Assembly: GCF_021018895.1 (NCBI RefSeq)
Contig: NC_079375.1
Coordinates: 17,233,992-17,297,991, forward strand
Direction of reading: 5' to 3'
Length of the DNA: 64,000 bases
Source: Seriola aureovittata
Lineage: Eukaryota; Chordata; Actinopteri; Carangiformes; Carangidae
The notes under the pieces are model-generated. The model was not told where the DNA came from. It made no database searches and saw only the letters and a program-made list of their open reading frames with translations. The translations under genes and the position numbers were made by a program. Every line of letters starts with the position of its first letter. Positions within the stretch are counted from its first letter, which is position 1. This document shows positions 10,973-24,717 of this stretch, in pieces.

Positions 10973-13900
10973 TTTCGCTCTGAGGGAGCACAGATTCAGA
11001 CATTACTTCTGCCTCACTGCTACACAAACAGGCTTGCAGAAGCCTGGGGACTGTTCACCATTGGAGTGCGTATATACACACACACATAGACACACACATT
11101 CGCGCAGGCACACATGTGCGTCAGCCTCCCTGCAGGACTGGAGGCATGTGGAAGTCACTTGGGGATGCCAGCACACATGTGTCGCTTTGTCCTTTATATG
11201 TGTCACGTATCATAAAGAGGCCAGTGGTTGAGTCACTGTGTAGATGTATACAGTATCTGTGAAGGTTCCTGTGGAGCTAAATGTTAGCTGCCTCTTTAAA
11301 ATGAAATCACTCTTTGCTTGGCTTCTCCTCTCGTTTATACAACAAAACTGTATCGAATCATGTGCTCAATTGCGTGTTGACCTCTGTGTTTTTCACCAGT
11401 TTTATATCAGTCTGAGACTTGTTGCCCTTTAGCAAGGCAGTGGGGGTATTTTGTAGCATTTGAGAACAAACCCCAGAGAAGAGAGGCTGCGTCCACAGAC
11501 GACTTCCCATTTCACTCAGAAGGTAAAACAACGACGGAAAAGGAGGGCAGCAGCTGCGTTCGTGCATATTAATATGATCATCTACATTCACTGAGTTAAA
11601 GAGAGATATGAACAGATAGAGGTTGTTCATTAGCTCATGTTCTCGTGTGACTGACTGCGTGGTGCCGTGTGTCCCCTGACTCAGTTTGTTTCAGCAACTT
11701 GTTACAATGACTGTCTTTTTAGCGAGAACAAAAGCCTTTGGCAAGTTGCTTTTCTGCTTCTTTCTCATCTTGTCTCTCCTTCCTCAGATCATCTGGTACA
11801 TTGTTTCCTGCAAACTACTGTACTGGCCTTGTTATAAGATGATCCAGCTTTTTCCAACAGCTGTTTTTTGAGTAAAAGGCTTTTTGAATATAAGGAGCAC
11901 TTTATCAGACGAGTCCTGTTGGACAAGTTTCCCTGGGATACTGTTATTTCAGGGAGAAGATAGAGTTCTCATTGTTACAACTTTTCATCCCATAAAAGGG
12001 AAACGTGCAATACAGCCATTAAAGTATAAGGATATACCATCTGGGAAGGCTTCATTGGTTTGGAAAAGGGCAGGGGCTTTCAAAATAATACTTTGCAGGT
12101 GATTGGATGAACCTTCTGTCTATCATCATCAACACAAGAACAAGCCGCAGTCTGAGGAGCTTTGAAAGCCAGTCAGCATGTCAGTAGATGATTCTTGCCG
12201 TCTTTGTAAGGAAAATGTGCGCATAAAAGGAACTCTGATGAATACCGACTCAGTCATTTCTCCGTAGCTGCCCGCAGTTCCTCCCTCGTAGGACGCTGAT
12301 TGGTCTGAACCACAGTTATTCAGCCATAAACTAATAGCTTTCTGCTCCTCATCATGGCATCTGTGACAGCAGTAGTTCTCACCTGTTTGACAGATGATCA
12401 GTCAGTCAGTTTCTGCAGTAAAGACATCAGGAGATGCTTTTAAATTGTTTTCACTCAAATTGATTTCCTCCATTGCAAACCATGTTACACAAGCTGTCAG
12501 AAACTCTCGTAGGTTAAGGTGGACTAATGACATTTTTAAGGCTGACTATTTCTAAAAGACACGCTGTAAATGATCTTTTTGAAGCAACAACCCATGACAT
12601 ATACAGTATATACCAGTATATACCATGACATATACTATATAATCAGACAAGTACAGTATCATAAACTGTAGTATTTGATTCGCTCTTTCCCTTTTCCCTC
12701 GCTGCCTGTCAGCTTCACTTTCACCTGATCCTGGGTTAATATGCTGTGTCAGCTGTGCCTTCATGTGTGTGGATTTTTTTTACCAGGAATCTACTAACGC
12801 ATTTATCTGTAAACCCTCCACATCCTCGTCTATTTCAGAGCCTTTATTTCTCAATCTCCTGTTTTCCTCACCCTGCTCCTTCCTGTTTCATCCACCTGGC
12901 CTGAGCCCTCCACTGTCTCCCCCCCACCCCACCCCACCCCACCCCCCTCCCTCCTCCATCTATTTTTCCTTCCTTTTTAAACATAGAGTCATGAATTTAT
13001 TATGCGAATCAAAATAGAGCAATGACTCTTTGTCCCCTTCTCTGCATGTCATTGCTCTACAATGAATAATTCAGCCACTGTGGTTGAAATTAGGATCAGG
13101 GAGAAAAAGGGAATTATTTTTGAGCCACACTATTCAGGCTATTTTCGAACGGCGAGCTGTCAGCGCCTTTCCTGCAGCTCTCACTCTTTCTTCTTCCTCT
13201 CTTCGTGCCTCTCTCTCATTCCTCCCACCAGTTCATTCGCTATCACATGAAGATAGAACAGATTCTTTTCTGTCCTTGGGAAAGACTGCGTACTAAGCAG
13301 ATGGGATGGGATTGATGGTGTATAAAGTCAGCCTCGTATTTTGTGTTTGTGACTTTGTGTCTACAGTATATAGTTGGGGTGTCTATGCATTCAACCATTT
13401 GTGTGTGTTGGACCGTGTGCACATTTTCTTTTTCCGCCATCTTTACAATATGTTTGTTGATGAGGTGATTACAGACGCTGTTTTGCAGGTTTCTGATGAA
13501 TAGCTTTGATGGCACAACATGCAACAGACAGTTTATTTCTCCCTCTAAGACAGCCGCTGATCTCATTATAGAGCACTTGCCGTCTCACTCTGTTTGACTT
13601 GCATTCGATATTCGGCGTGTAAGATGTGGAATGACAGTTATTGAACGCCCCGAAACAAGTCCCACCAGCTCTCTGTTTGAATTTTATGATACTTTACGGA
13701 GAGAGGAAATAACAGGGGAGAGGTTAAAATGCTTATCGCTTCGCATCAGATCGACCGTTTGGGAGGCAAAATGGTGCAGCAACTTGAGCAGCAGGAGATC
13801 TGATAACCCTGCGAGGGTGCAACACAGGCCACTGGGCGGTCAACCACCTACACGTCTATACATGATCTTCACATGGATAAAAACACGGGGACACACGCTC

Positions 13901-15325
13901 TGTGCGCACATAAGGTCAATCATGCGCTCGGATACACACACATAGATGCGGACGCACACTTGGATGATTATTCTCAGTCTCCTGGGGCATCATTGAAACT
14001 TTTCAGCTGTGACCTCGCTAAGAGGGGGAGAGGGAGCGAGATGAGCATTGGAGGGAGCGAAAATGAGAGACGGAGCGAGTCCTTGAATTTTAACCGGATG
14101 CTCCCTGGGGAGAACTCCCATCATCTCTGTGTGTCTTCAATGCTGCAGCTTTCTTTATGAAGCGCAAGGACTCTGACTACTCTAATATTCTCTCAGGAAA
14201 ACTCGTCCCCCATCAGTCATTTCATGGGAGAAAAATAATTTGATGAATCAGTAGCAAAGGGTTTCTCTTATCTGGTTTTATCGCTGGATAATGACTTTCC
14301 TCCAGCAGTAACCAATTCTTCCATGAGGATGTACCACAGGATAAAAAGTCAGTATCAGTGATCAGTAATGTGATCAGGGCTCCAACTCTGATTTATTGTA
14401 ACTTTATTGTCATAGTTTCAGTCCTCATTGCTTTCAGTTGTGAAGACAGTGTACACACCAAAGTCATTCAAAAATCTGGGAAAAGCTGTTTCTGATCATG
14501 GTTTCTCTTCAACGCTGGCACGACGCAGGAAAAGTTTCTTACCATTCACGTGTTGGGTCTACAGTCCAGGTCAAGGTGATCCGATCAACAGCTTCAGAGG
14601 AGCTGCTGTTGGACCTTGAGGTGAGATTGTGTCGTCGGTTCATGCTGTTTGTTTCTTGGCTCCTCTGCGTTTGCCTCTCGTATTAAATATGACCCACCTT
14701 TGTGATGTTTGGTAAATTATTTAAAATAATTATTTAACATGATTTTGCCATTCTTCTTCTTCATTTTGTCTTCAAAATAATCTTTACCTCATAACTAAAC
14801 CCGGAGGGTTTGTATTTCTGTATGTCTTTAGGGCTTAAAGATTAGCCTGTGCTTAGAATCCTCTAGTAGTAGAACCTGAGAAATATAGGAAGATCTATTT
14901 AAGTCAAAAGTAAACTCCCCTCAACTCAAATGTCCCAGGTTTTAGTTCTTTGTTGCAAGTACTTTTCTACTGTTGACTTCCTTCTAAAGGTGCAAAATTA
15001 AGAAAAAATAAAATAAAATATTCAAAAGTGTGTCCACACACGTGTAGGTGCAGACATGAGGAGGCTAATAGAAGCTGTCACGGTGCTGTGACTCCAGATA
15101 GTCTGCTGTCAATCAACAAACCAACCCTGAACTCTCCCTAAACCTGTCAACCTGCTCCTCGTCCAGAGCTCTGTCTCTTCCTCCGGCTCGTCCTCCCTTT
15201 AATCTCCTCCTCTTATCTATTTTCCCTTCCTGTGTATGTGTTTTCATTTTTCATTTTACCTTCTTCTCACTCCTCCAACATCCCTTATTTGCTCAACCGC
15301 TTTTATGACCTTTCCAGAAACTTCC

Positions 15326-15375
15326 TCCCCTGTGATCCTCCTCCTCCTCCTCGTCTTCCTCCTCCTCCTCCTCCT
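15326..15375. repeat. (TCC)n pyrimidine tract
   Basis: A TCC-repeat-rich, strand-asymmetric pyrimidine tract with a single CG interruption near 15353, capable of triplex structure in principle. Confidence 0.85.
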
Positions 15376-15592
15376 GTAATCTGTTTCTTTTCACCACCTT
15401 GCTCTGCAGTGTTTACAAAGCCTTCACAACCGTGTGTGTACACATAAATGTGTGTATCTGTGCGTCTGTATGAGAGAGAGAGAGAGAGAGAGAGTGGATG
15501 GTTTGTATGTCCTCCTCTGGGATCTCTGGTGAGAAGAGGAACCAGGAAGTGTGATGATCACCTAATGTCCTGTGAAGCACCATCTTTTTATA

Positions 15593-15615
15593 TACACGCA
15601 CGCACGCACGCACAC

Positions 15616-15658
<43 letters not shown>

Positions 15659-15660
15659 CG
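15593..15660. repeat. (CA)n/(CGCA)n microsatellite
   Basis: A CA repeat with CGCA units at both ends. Confidence 0.93.
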
Positions 15661-18600
15661 CTCGCTCTGTTGCTGTTGTACAACCACAATCTGAACAGTT
15701 TTATCTGTGCTCAGGGATTGTCGCTTTTGTTTCCTCAGTACAAAGGATTCAGCTCTCTCCTCCACATCCCCTGCTTTCTTTTATTCCACATCTCCATCCT
15801 TGTCATTCTCCATTTTTTCTACCCTCCCCATGTCACCCACTCCCATGTTTTTTTGTTTTTTTCTTATGCTTCACCTCAACCCCCCCCCCCCCCCCCTTTC
15901 ATCCCCACATCTGAAACGGCAGCAACGGCTCCTATTGGTTGAGCTGGCAGAATCAGAGAAACGGACAGCCAATAAGCTTTTGGGCTAACAGGGTCACTGT
16001 TATCCATGAAGCACTGCAATTACTCTCCTGTCTACATCTCTGCCATGTATGCATATGCAATGCTCTCTCCGTCCTTGTACCTGCGCTACACATTTCCGCT
16101 GCACATGAACGTCCTTCTTGGTAATATGGTTTATTTACCACAGCTTGAATGAAAGGGAAAGGTCATTTTATATGCTTGAGGCTGATTTGATGTCAAGTTC
16201 TTGAATTTTTTTTTTTTTTTTTCAAATAGAATGAGAAAGAGCGTTAGAGTCTGAATGCAATCTAATATACATTTGCAATCGGTTTATGCATTCAGGTCAA
16301 AGCTGTGTACATATTCATCGTAAATTCTTCCCGTGTGAATCCGGCACCATGCTGCTCTTCAAAGACCGGGGAAAGGAAAGCTGTCATACTCCCCCCATCC
16401 CCCTTCGTTTTCCCTCCAAGTCATTCCTTTTTCTCACTGTTTACTTGCCGCTCAGTTATGTATTTGTACCACGTACCAGTCAGTCACTCAGTCAGGCTGC
16501 GTTCAGCTGTACAAATTACACAGGGTTTTCCTCTTCTCCTCTGTGGACATACGTGGCCTTTTCACTCAGTAAAATGACACTGAAGCCATTTTACATTTTG
16601 ACACATTGTGTTATAAACTCACAATGTTTAAAATACTGAATTTCAAGCTTGTGTTATGGAGCACCATCAGGGTTCCCGGGCCTCTCTTGCGGCGTCTGAT
16701 TGAGCATCGGGCCTAATTTGCATCATTCGATTCTCTCAACTGTGGAATAGCTTTGACCTTCCTCCATCATTAGTGACAGAGTGAGACAGAGCGCTCTCCT
16801 ACCCCCCCCCCACCAACACCACCACCACCCCCACCCCGCCCGCTCTTTTCCTCCTCTTTCATCCATCACACTCACCACTTTCCTGTCTTCCATGTCCATC
16901 ACTTCTTCCCTTGATACCCAAATCTATCCATCGCTCACACTTGCGGTCATATTATGCGAATCCACACTTATCTATTTCAATCTTCTCCCTTCACTTTCTT
17001 TTCATCGCACTTGTTCTTGCACCCGTCTCATTCGGGGTGGTATATATAGAGGAGGTGTCGGTCGTCTTCTGTCTTAAATTCCCCATTTGGATTTCACCTA
17101 TCTAATGAGCTGGAGAACTGAATTAATTTCTTTTTCTTCTTCAGACCAGAGGCATATAAAAACACACTCCCGCACTTCACACACACTCTCTCACACACAC
17201 ACACACACACAGGGGCCGTTGCCTTTCAGGTGAGATGTCTCCGGGGAAATGTTTTCCTTTACAGAAATCGGCCGGCTATCATCACAATCTGCAGCTGCTG
17301 TGTTGGCGAAGACGTGATTTCACTTCCCAATGACCAACCCTTGGGATCACCCCACCATTTTGTTATCTGGAAACTCATTAGCCTTTAGAAAGGAAATGAC
17401 ACCAGAAATTAAGTCCTTTCATATCCCATCCTGAGCCCAGTCATCAGAGCTGTGATGACAGAGTCTCCTGTATGCGTGAAGGCGACTTTTGTCTCCTTTT
17501 GCAACAATATGAGTCCACATTTATCAGCATGACCTACAAAATGCTGCACTGAAGAGCAATAATGAGACAAAATATTCTGTATTTATTGAGGTAATAGCAT
17601 CAAATAAGGCTGATGGCGGTGACCAAGCTTTTTCGAAGCATGTGTGAGATAATTAATGAGTCATTTCAATTCACACCAGTAATAAGGCCACAGATCCCCG
17701 AAGGGCAAGACTAATTCAAGGCTGTTCAGTCACTTGTCATAGTGTGTGTCACTCAAAATGATTGGTGTCCGCATGTGTGGTTTTTTTTTTTTTTTTTTTC
17801 TCGGAGACAGGTCAAGTTTGATTAAATGATTTTTATCTCACTGCTATTTTTAACTCTTTCTCTCCAACTTGCACTCTTGCTAATGGTGTAATAATCTCTG
17901 CACTTGCTGGTTAATTACACCCCAGGATAAACAATTGCCACACTAAATGCTTTTCCTCAATACACTTATAAAAAGCCATGTAAACACTGGCTTATTCGCG
18001 TGCATGCACAGGCACAATTTGTGCAGCTTTGTGTAATTTCAGCAGTGCACGTACCAGACTTAATGACTTGTAAGTCTTCTATCTGCCTACCAGCTGGCTG
18101 GTGTCCAAACCTCTGATCTGCAGAGCGAGCTCTTCATCGTTCCTGAAAAAAACATGATGGTGCACATGCAGCACTGCATCACACAGGCCGGCACACACGC
18201 CTTCTCAACACATCACACATCTGGGTTCAGAGCCGACTCTGCTCCCCTCTGAACCCAGAACAAAAAGGTGATTTTGTACATCTGTCAGCATGAGGAAATG
18301 GGCTCTATGGCCGCTCCATCCTGCTCACTAATGAGGCCCGTCCCGGATAACAGGACAACACTTGTAGTTGCCATAACTGCTGAATGCACATGAATAAGGT
18401 TAAAATGTGTAGCCAAGGAAAGTCTGTCAATTAGAGAAAGAGTCTTGTACATAGCTTACTTGTGAGGAACGTCAAAGGCGAATTTCCATCGTCTCCTGAA
18501 GATAAAATAAAGTTTTTGTGATTCTAATTCTTTGCTTTCACTGACCTGCCTGTGTTGATACTGTATATGGCATCAGTGTGTGTGTATACGCGTGAGTCAG

Positions 18601-18999
18601 AGCTGCCTTTAGAGTAGTTTAAACAGACCCGGTGATTTAGCGATAATGAGTGGTTGACTTTAGCTGGCATGTAAACCAATCTGTTCCCCTTTTAGCCATG
18701 GCATGCCACTAATGTCTGCCGACGAAGCCCCAATGACCACTGCACTGGAGATTTATAATAACGCCGTGGCCCCTGACCCCCTCCGGATCACATGACTTTA
18801 TTATGAGTTGCAGAGGAAAGTGTGATGTCATGTGGTGGAAAAAAAAAGTGTGCACGGGTTTACTGTGACTGAATCGCAAAGAGCGGCGTGAATACCTAAA
18901 GACGTAACCGTAATCTGAGCAGAGGCCATATGGTTGCAGGCGAGGTGACCGATCTAATAAGCTCCATTTCTGGGTTGCCCTGTGTTGTTTGTTTAATAC

Positions 19000-19001
<2 letters not shown>

Positions 19002-19055
<54 letters not shown>

Positions 19056-19064
19056 CGTGCGCGC
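19002..19064. repeat. (GT)n microsatellite with GCGT tail
   Basis: About 25 GT units followed by GCGT/GC alternation. Confidence 0.95.
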
Positions 19065-21292
19065 TGAGTCTGTGCTCTCAGCATGTGTAGCCATGTGCTC
19101 AGGTTGGAGCCGGAGAAAAGCAGGTCAAAACACTGCAGGGTGTGAGAATCATCAGAGTAGCCACAGCTAATTAAACGTGCCAGACCTTCTAGTAAAACAA
19201 AAGGATCCATGTTCACTAGAGATGAAGCCTGATCGATACTGACTGCTCTTTGTTTTCAGAAGATTACACTTTGAGTTTAGATGTCTGACCAACCATTAAC
19301 CTCTCCAGACCCACTGTCCGCTGTAAATGGACATCAAATATTTATTGGTCTTTAATTAGCCAATGAAAATACACTGTGCTTTGGCTTTGTGAATGAGTAG
19401 ACTGCGAGCAACCAATTGTGACTTATCGAGTTGTTTGGTGACAGAAGAATGGAAGACACACGAAACAGGAAGTGCAGTAAGAAAGTTTTTAAAATGTCAA
19501 TGAACCGTATATACTGTACGTGCAGATCACTTCCTTTTTTTTAACATAATTTTTTATTCTTTTAGTGGAACATAAAAACTGCAAAATAAAGACACAGACT
19601 AAAATAACAGAACATATGGAAAAGAAAAAAACATGTTTACCCACTGATCACTAGTGAAATTTCAAGTCCTGCCACAGCCAGAAGTCTCATCATAAACTGG
19701 AGTACATTGAGATAGAAAGAAACATCTTTTAATCCTTAATATAATATATATATTAGCCCAAATAATCAAAATAAGGCCATTTCAGATCCGTAACAATTTC
19801 TTGTAGGCTCCAAAAGAGATTCAGAGGTTTTCATCTGTGTATTAGATCTAAGACTTTTGACCTACTCTATATTTTTGTTATTGTCAACAGATCCCATGAA
19901 AAGATTAAAATCAGCAATATTTTCTTGTTTGTGGTTGTTCCCCTTTGAAAATGTCCTGAAGAAATAAAAAAAAGATTCACTTTTTAAAAAGGCCAGAGTA
20001 GTTCGTTTTGTTTTTTATATTTCTTTTTTTTCAAACATTAGTCAAACAAGAGTAAACTGCATTTGTCTGGGACTATTTTCAGATGCGGATTATTTATGCT
20101 CATAAGATTTTCCAGCTGCAGGACAGTCTATGTGGGACTGACTCAAAATAAACTACTGTGCCCATGTGCATGGTAATGAAGGAACATGTCACCCAGAGCC
20201 ACAGTGTGTGTTTTTAATAGTGTTTGGACAGTGAAGCTCGATGCCACAGAGGAATAAGATCAGGGTTTGGCTACACAAACACAAACACAAACACACACAC
20301 ACACACACACACAAACTTGTTATTAGGGTCAGTTCATTGTTCCTCTTGGTCTTTTCATCAGATTTATTGACAATAAGAAACATATAAAACATAACTTTAT
20401 CCTTAGATTAATAGACATTTTAGATCACAACATGTTAACATTCTTGTCATCCTGTTACCTTCTTATCAAAAACTTGAACAAATAAATACCTGGATGAGAG
20501 GGATGATCATCAAGACTGAGTTTTGTAAATTGAAATTGTTTATCTATTGGTCCAAATATGTTTTTTTTTTTTCTAAAGATTTAACAATATGTCTGTCAAT
20601 TCATGTCAATGTGTGTTTGTTCCACAAGAGTCAGAAATGAAAGGCAACAGATGGGACACAACAGTGTTAAATAAATTCATAGATGTTTGTTCTACTTTTG
20701 AAGAGAACAAACAGTGTTTGAAGTGATTCACTGGCTGCTGCAGTGTCTTGTTTTTTGTTTTTGTTTTTCCCTTTAATCCCACCGTCCCTCCGTGTATATT
20801 TATCACGACTGTCAAACACAGGACTCTCCTCAGCTGTCAGATTACACCCAGAAAGAGAAAGAGGAAACAAAGACAGAGGGAGAAAGAGAGAGAGAGGAAG
20901 TGTGTGTGCGTGCGTGCGTGCGTGCATGTGTGTGTAGGTTTACATGTAGGATTTCACTTTAATCTATTTTAGGTGCACAGGGGATTTGACATAAAGGTTG
21001 AAATACCAATGCTGTGAAAGCTGAGACACTGAAAACTGTTTAGCTCTTAATTTTGGGATTAGGAATACTTTTGGCCAATTTTCATTTTTTACAATTGCCA
21101 GTTATGACTGTAACCTGAGCGACCGTACAGGATCAACTGCGTCACAATAGATGGTGCTGCGTTTCGACAGGTGGACGGTTTAGCGAAGGCTTCACACAGT
21201 TTTCTCTTCCCGGTCTGGTTTGCTCAGAGAAAATAATTACAGCAGGAAAAACTGGATGTACTGATATGATCACTTCAGAGGACTGAAACATG

Positions 21293-21294
<2 letters not shown>

Positions 21295-21328
<34 letters not shown>
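21295..21328. repeat. (CA)n microsatellite
   Basis: About 17 CA units. Confidence 0.93.
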
Positions 21329-21329
<1 letters not shown>

Positions 21330-21984
21330 CATTGATGTTTGTCATGGATTTGATGATCTGGACTACACAGCACTGTTGCTCATTATAACAGAGGGGAAAA
21401 TAACAAAGCCTGCATTGAGTGGGAGCAAATTCAAGCAAGGAACAAAGTAGCACAAGACATCAAAGAAGTGAAACAAAAATAATGTATCTTTCTCAATATG
21501 CATGTTCTCAGCGTCACAACTGATGCAAAATCTCCCAACTAATTTACGACAGGAACAGCAGCAACGGCTAGATCTCAGGACCAACCAGGTGTGCATCAGA
21601 TACTTGTCGTGAAGAAAGTCAACGCACACCAGAGTAAGAGGTAGTTTCTCTGTTCTTGAGACTTTTGTTCACTCTGAGACCCGAGTATCAACTGCATTTG
21701 TGGATTTCACATCCAGTTATTGTCAGCAAATTTTATTTATTTCATATTTCATATTTACCTGCTGCCGGGCGCATGGACCTTAATGTGAAGATTAAGGTTC
21801 AATGAAATAAGTCTTCACAAGCTAAAAGAAATGTATTTGTTGATTTGTTGATGAAATGTCTCCCCCTGCGTGCATTGAAGGCAGAGTGTGAATTCGACTT
21901 TTTCTCCGGGGCAAAAGGGAAGCCAGTACAGTGCGGGCTCATGCTTCAGTGAACTGTGAAGTGTTACAGTGTCTTGTTTGTTAA

Positions 21985-22160
21985 ACTAAAACTGTCATGT
22001 AAAAGTAGTGGAGTAGAAAGTACAATGTTTCACTCAGAAATGTAGTGGAGTGGAAGTATAAAGTAGCATAAAATGGAAATGTGAGAACAAGTATCTCAAT
22101 ATTGTACTTACGTACAATACTTAGAGTAAATGTACTTCATTACTTTTGACTACTGGGTGA
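21985..22160. mobile_element. Dispersed teleost repeat (AGTGGAGTA...GTAAATGTACTT type)
   Basis: The segment has the recurring words AGTAGTGGAGTAGAAAGTAC, GAAATGTAGTGGAGTGGAAG, TATAAAGTAGCATAAAATGG and GAGTAAATGTACTTCATTAC. These occur in this order in a very common interspersed fish repeat. It has no coding capacity. Class assignment (probably a non-autonomous DNA element) is uncertain without a repeat library. This recognition is from memory of fish sequences. Confidence 0.55.
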
Positions 22161-22196
22161 AAACAAAAAGGGGTGACTATTATAAAAGCTAATATC

Positions 22197-22240
22197 AGGG
22201 GCACCCGGTGGCTTACCTGGTAGAGCATATCAATGTCACT
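22197..22240 (+). mobile_element. Possible tRNA-derived SINE head (truncated)
   Basis: GGGGCACCCGGTGGCTTACC followed by TGGTAGAGCA resembles the first 30 bases of tRNA-derived fish SINEs, including an A-box-like TGGC...TGG. No B box follows and the sequence becomes A/C-rich, so at most it is a truncated copy. Confidence 0.3.
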
Positions 22241-23868
22241 ATAACAAAGGCAAGAAGCCCCCCACCCCCAAAAAAAGATAATATCATAGAGGTAAAAGAC
22301 AAAGTAAACCACCACACAAAATACTGTTGAAATGAAATTATGAAGTATATATTGATGTTAAAACGTATCTCTACAACAACTAACCCTCCATCGTCTCACT
22401 GCTTATGACTGAGCACCAGTGTTTGTTGAAATTAGATAATACGACATTTTACATTTGTAATGAAATGCCAAGCCAGCATCGTAAATGAAGGGGTGAACTA
22501 TCAGCCAGTTAACTTTAGTTAGATGAATTACAAATTAGAAACTAGCTAACATTAACATTCATCATCCTGACATAATCTAATTCAGCAATTCTGAAGGTAA
22601 AGTGCATTAAACAAGCTGTAGTTAGGTCTTACTGTCTGTGGGACAGGCACATGATGTAAAGGTTAGGAAATGGTAATGTCCACTTTAGGTATGTCTGAAA
22701 TCATGACAATCATTACAGACAAGAAGATACTGTAGATATAAATGTGTTCCCTGCCATTCAAACCCTGATGGACGGTTTGGTTGTGTGTGTCATGCTGCTT
22801 GTAAAATTCAGGGGTTATTGTTCAAAAATTTGTGGAATACATATGATAAATATGCATCGTATGTCTGCTCTGTGTATGCCGCTGGGCCATAAAGCTGAAC
22901 GTGTTCACCCACCGGTACAGTCGATACCGCCTGACCCCTCCACATTCTCTGCCCTCTGAAAACATTTTGTGAGTGTGTTTATGTGCAGGGTGCTATACTT
23001 ATGCAGTATTCATGTTAATATTCAAGTCATGACTGTTTGTGAATAAAATGAATGTTCCAAACACTTTACTGCAGTGAAAACACAATAGACTTTTCTGTCA
23101 GTAAAGTGTGTGTCTGTCCACCTGTTTGTATTGTGCATTGAAAAAAAGAAAAGAAAAGAAAACCTAAGTGGAAACACATCCACCTTTTTCTCAATTTTTT
23201 GAGGCTGGTGCTGTTTTTTTTGACAATATCTTGTCGCACCTCCTCTGGTTTAATGTCACCTGACTGAAGAACACATTCATTTGAGGCGTTGCAGTGAAGC
23301 GTAATTTTAATCTGCCATATTTTACAACTCTGAGAAATCCTTTGCCTGGATGCAGATCAGGAGCCGGGTTTTTGACACTTGGCCTAACATTGTCCCGGGT
23401 TTCAAGTTTGAGATCCTGTTAACTAACAGACAAACAAACCAGACCTCCTCAGCAGAACTATCAAACTTTTTAAACTATTTCCGTAGCAATCGATTGTAGA
23501 GCATGCTAACTCCATACAGTTCAGTAAATATTCAGTGATGAAGTTTTATGGATTAGCTGCTTGTGACTAATCACTTTGAGTAACTTCTGCTGCACTGAGT
23601 GAAACTGATACAGACTAAAGCTATCAGTGTCATGGGATTTGGCAGTCAGACTCCCCGCTGTGCCCGGCGCCCCTCACTGAGGGCTCAGTGTTGGTGAAGT
23701 TCAAAGTGAAAACATGACATATACACACACGCACGCACGCACGCACTTGGACACACACATGGATGAAACGACCTTTTGGGCTCATCTCACTTCTAATCCA
23801 CTTAACGTTGTCTACATCCTGCCCACACACCAACCCAGACAGCTCCTGTCTGAATTCAGGGACATTTA

Positions 23869-23870
<2 letters not shown>

Positions 23871-23932
<62 letters not shown>
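23871..23932. repeat. (GT)n microsatellite
   Basis: About 31 perfect GT units. Confidence 0.95.
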
Positions 23933-23933
<1 letters not shown>

Positions 23934-24675
23934 CTGACATTAAAATTATTTTTAGCATGATGAAAGTAACTTGTTTTCGATGGTGTGATCTTTGTTGGAG
24001 AAGTCTTTTGAGGACTGGAAGAGATTCTCTCCCCTTAATGAACAAGCAGCACATGTATTTTAATTTTTTTATTATTGTATAAGGTTGTATCTCTTGTAAG
24101 CTTGTTTTAGCTTTTGTTTGTTGCGTTGCAGATGCTCAGTGGCTGTCAGGCATTGTTCTTGATGCACTGTGCATGATGTTCTGTTTCAATGTGATTTTGG
24201 CTTTGACTTTGGTGCCGGTAGAGAACTGAGGCTGGAGTTTGGCTTCCTCAGCTCCTGCCGCTTTCTGCTAACAAACACTCAGTACTAGTGGCACCTCACT
24301 TTGCTGCACTGCTCGGGAAAGATGCAGACATACATCAGCTCAGAGAAATCAGAGAGATCTGTGAAGTATTTTGGGGATCACCCGGCTAGAGGCGAAGCAG
24401 TACAGTAGGATGATGCGTGAGTCATAAAACGTCTCTCGTTTCGTGAAACATCATCCTCTGTACGAGGAGACAGTCATCAGCAAGGGGTGATGCTTCTTCA
24501 AAACGATGATGAACTGTGTGTGTGTGTGTTTGTGTTTGTCTGTGTGGTTGGGTGTATGTGTGTGTGTGTGTGCTGTAAGCCTCTTGCTATGCTGCAGACT
24601 CATGTTGTCAGGAGTCTATGAGAGGATTGAGACTGACAGTGTGGATATGTTACCTTGCATCCTCAGCTCAACAGC

Positions 24676-24676
<1 letters not shown>

Positions 24677-24716
<40 letters not shown>
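24677..24716. repeat. (GT)n microsatellite
   Basis: About 20 GT units. Confidence 0.93.
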
Positions 24717-24717
<1 letters not shown>

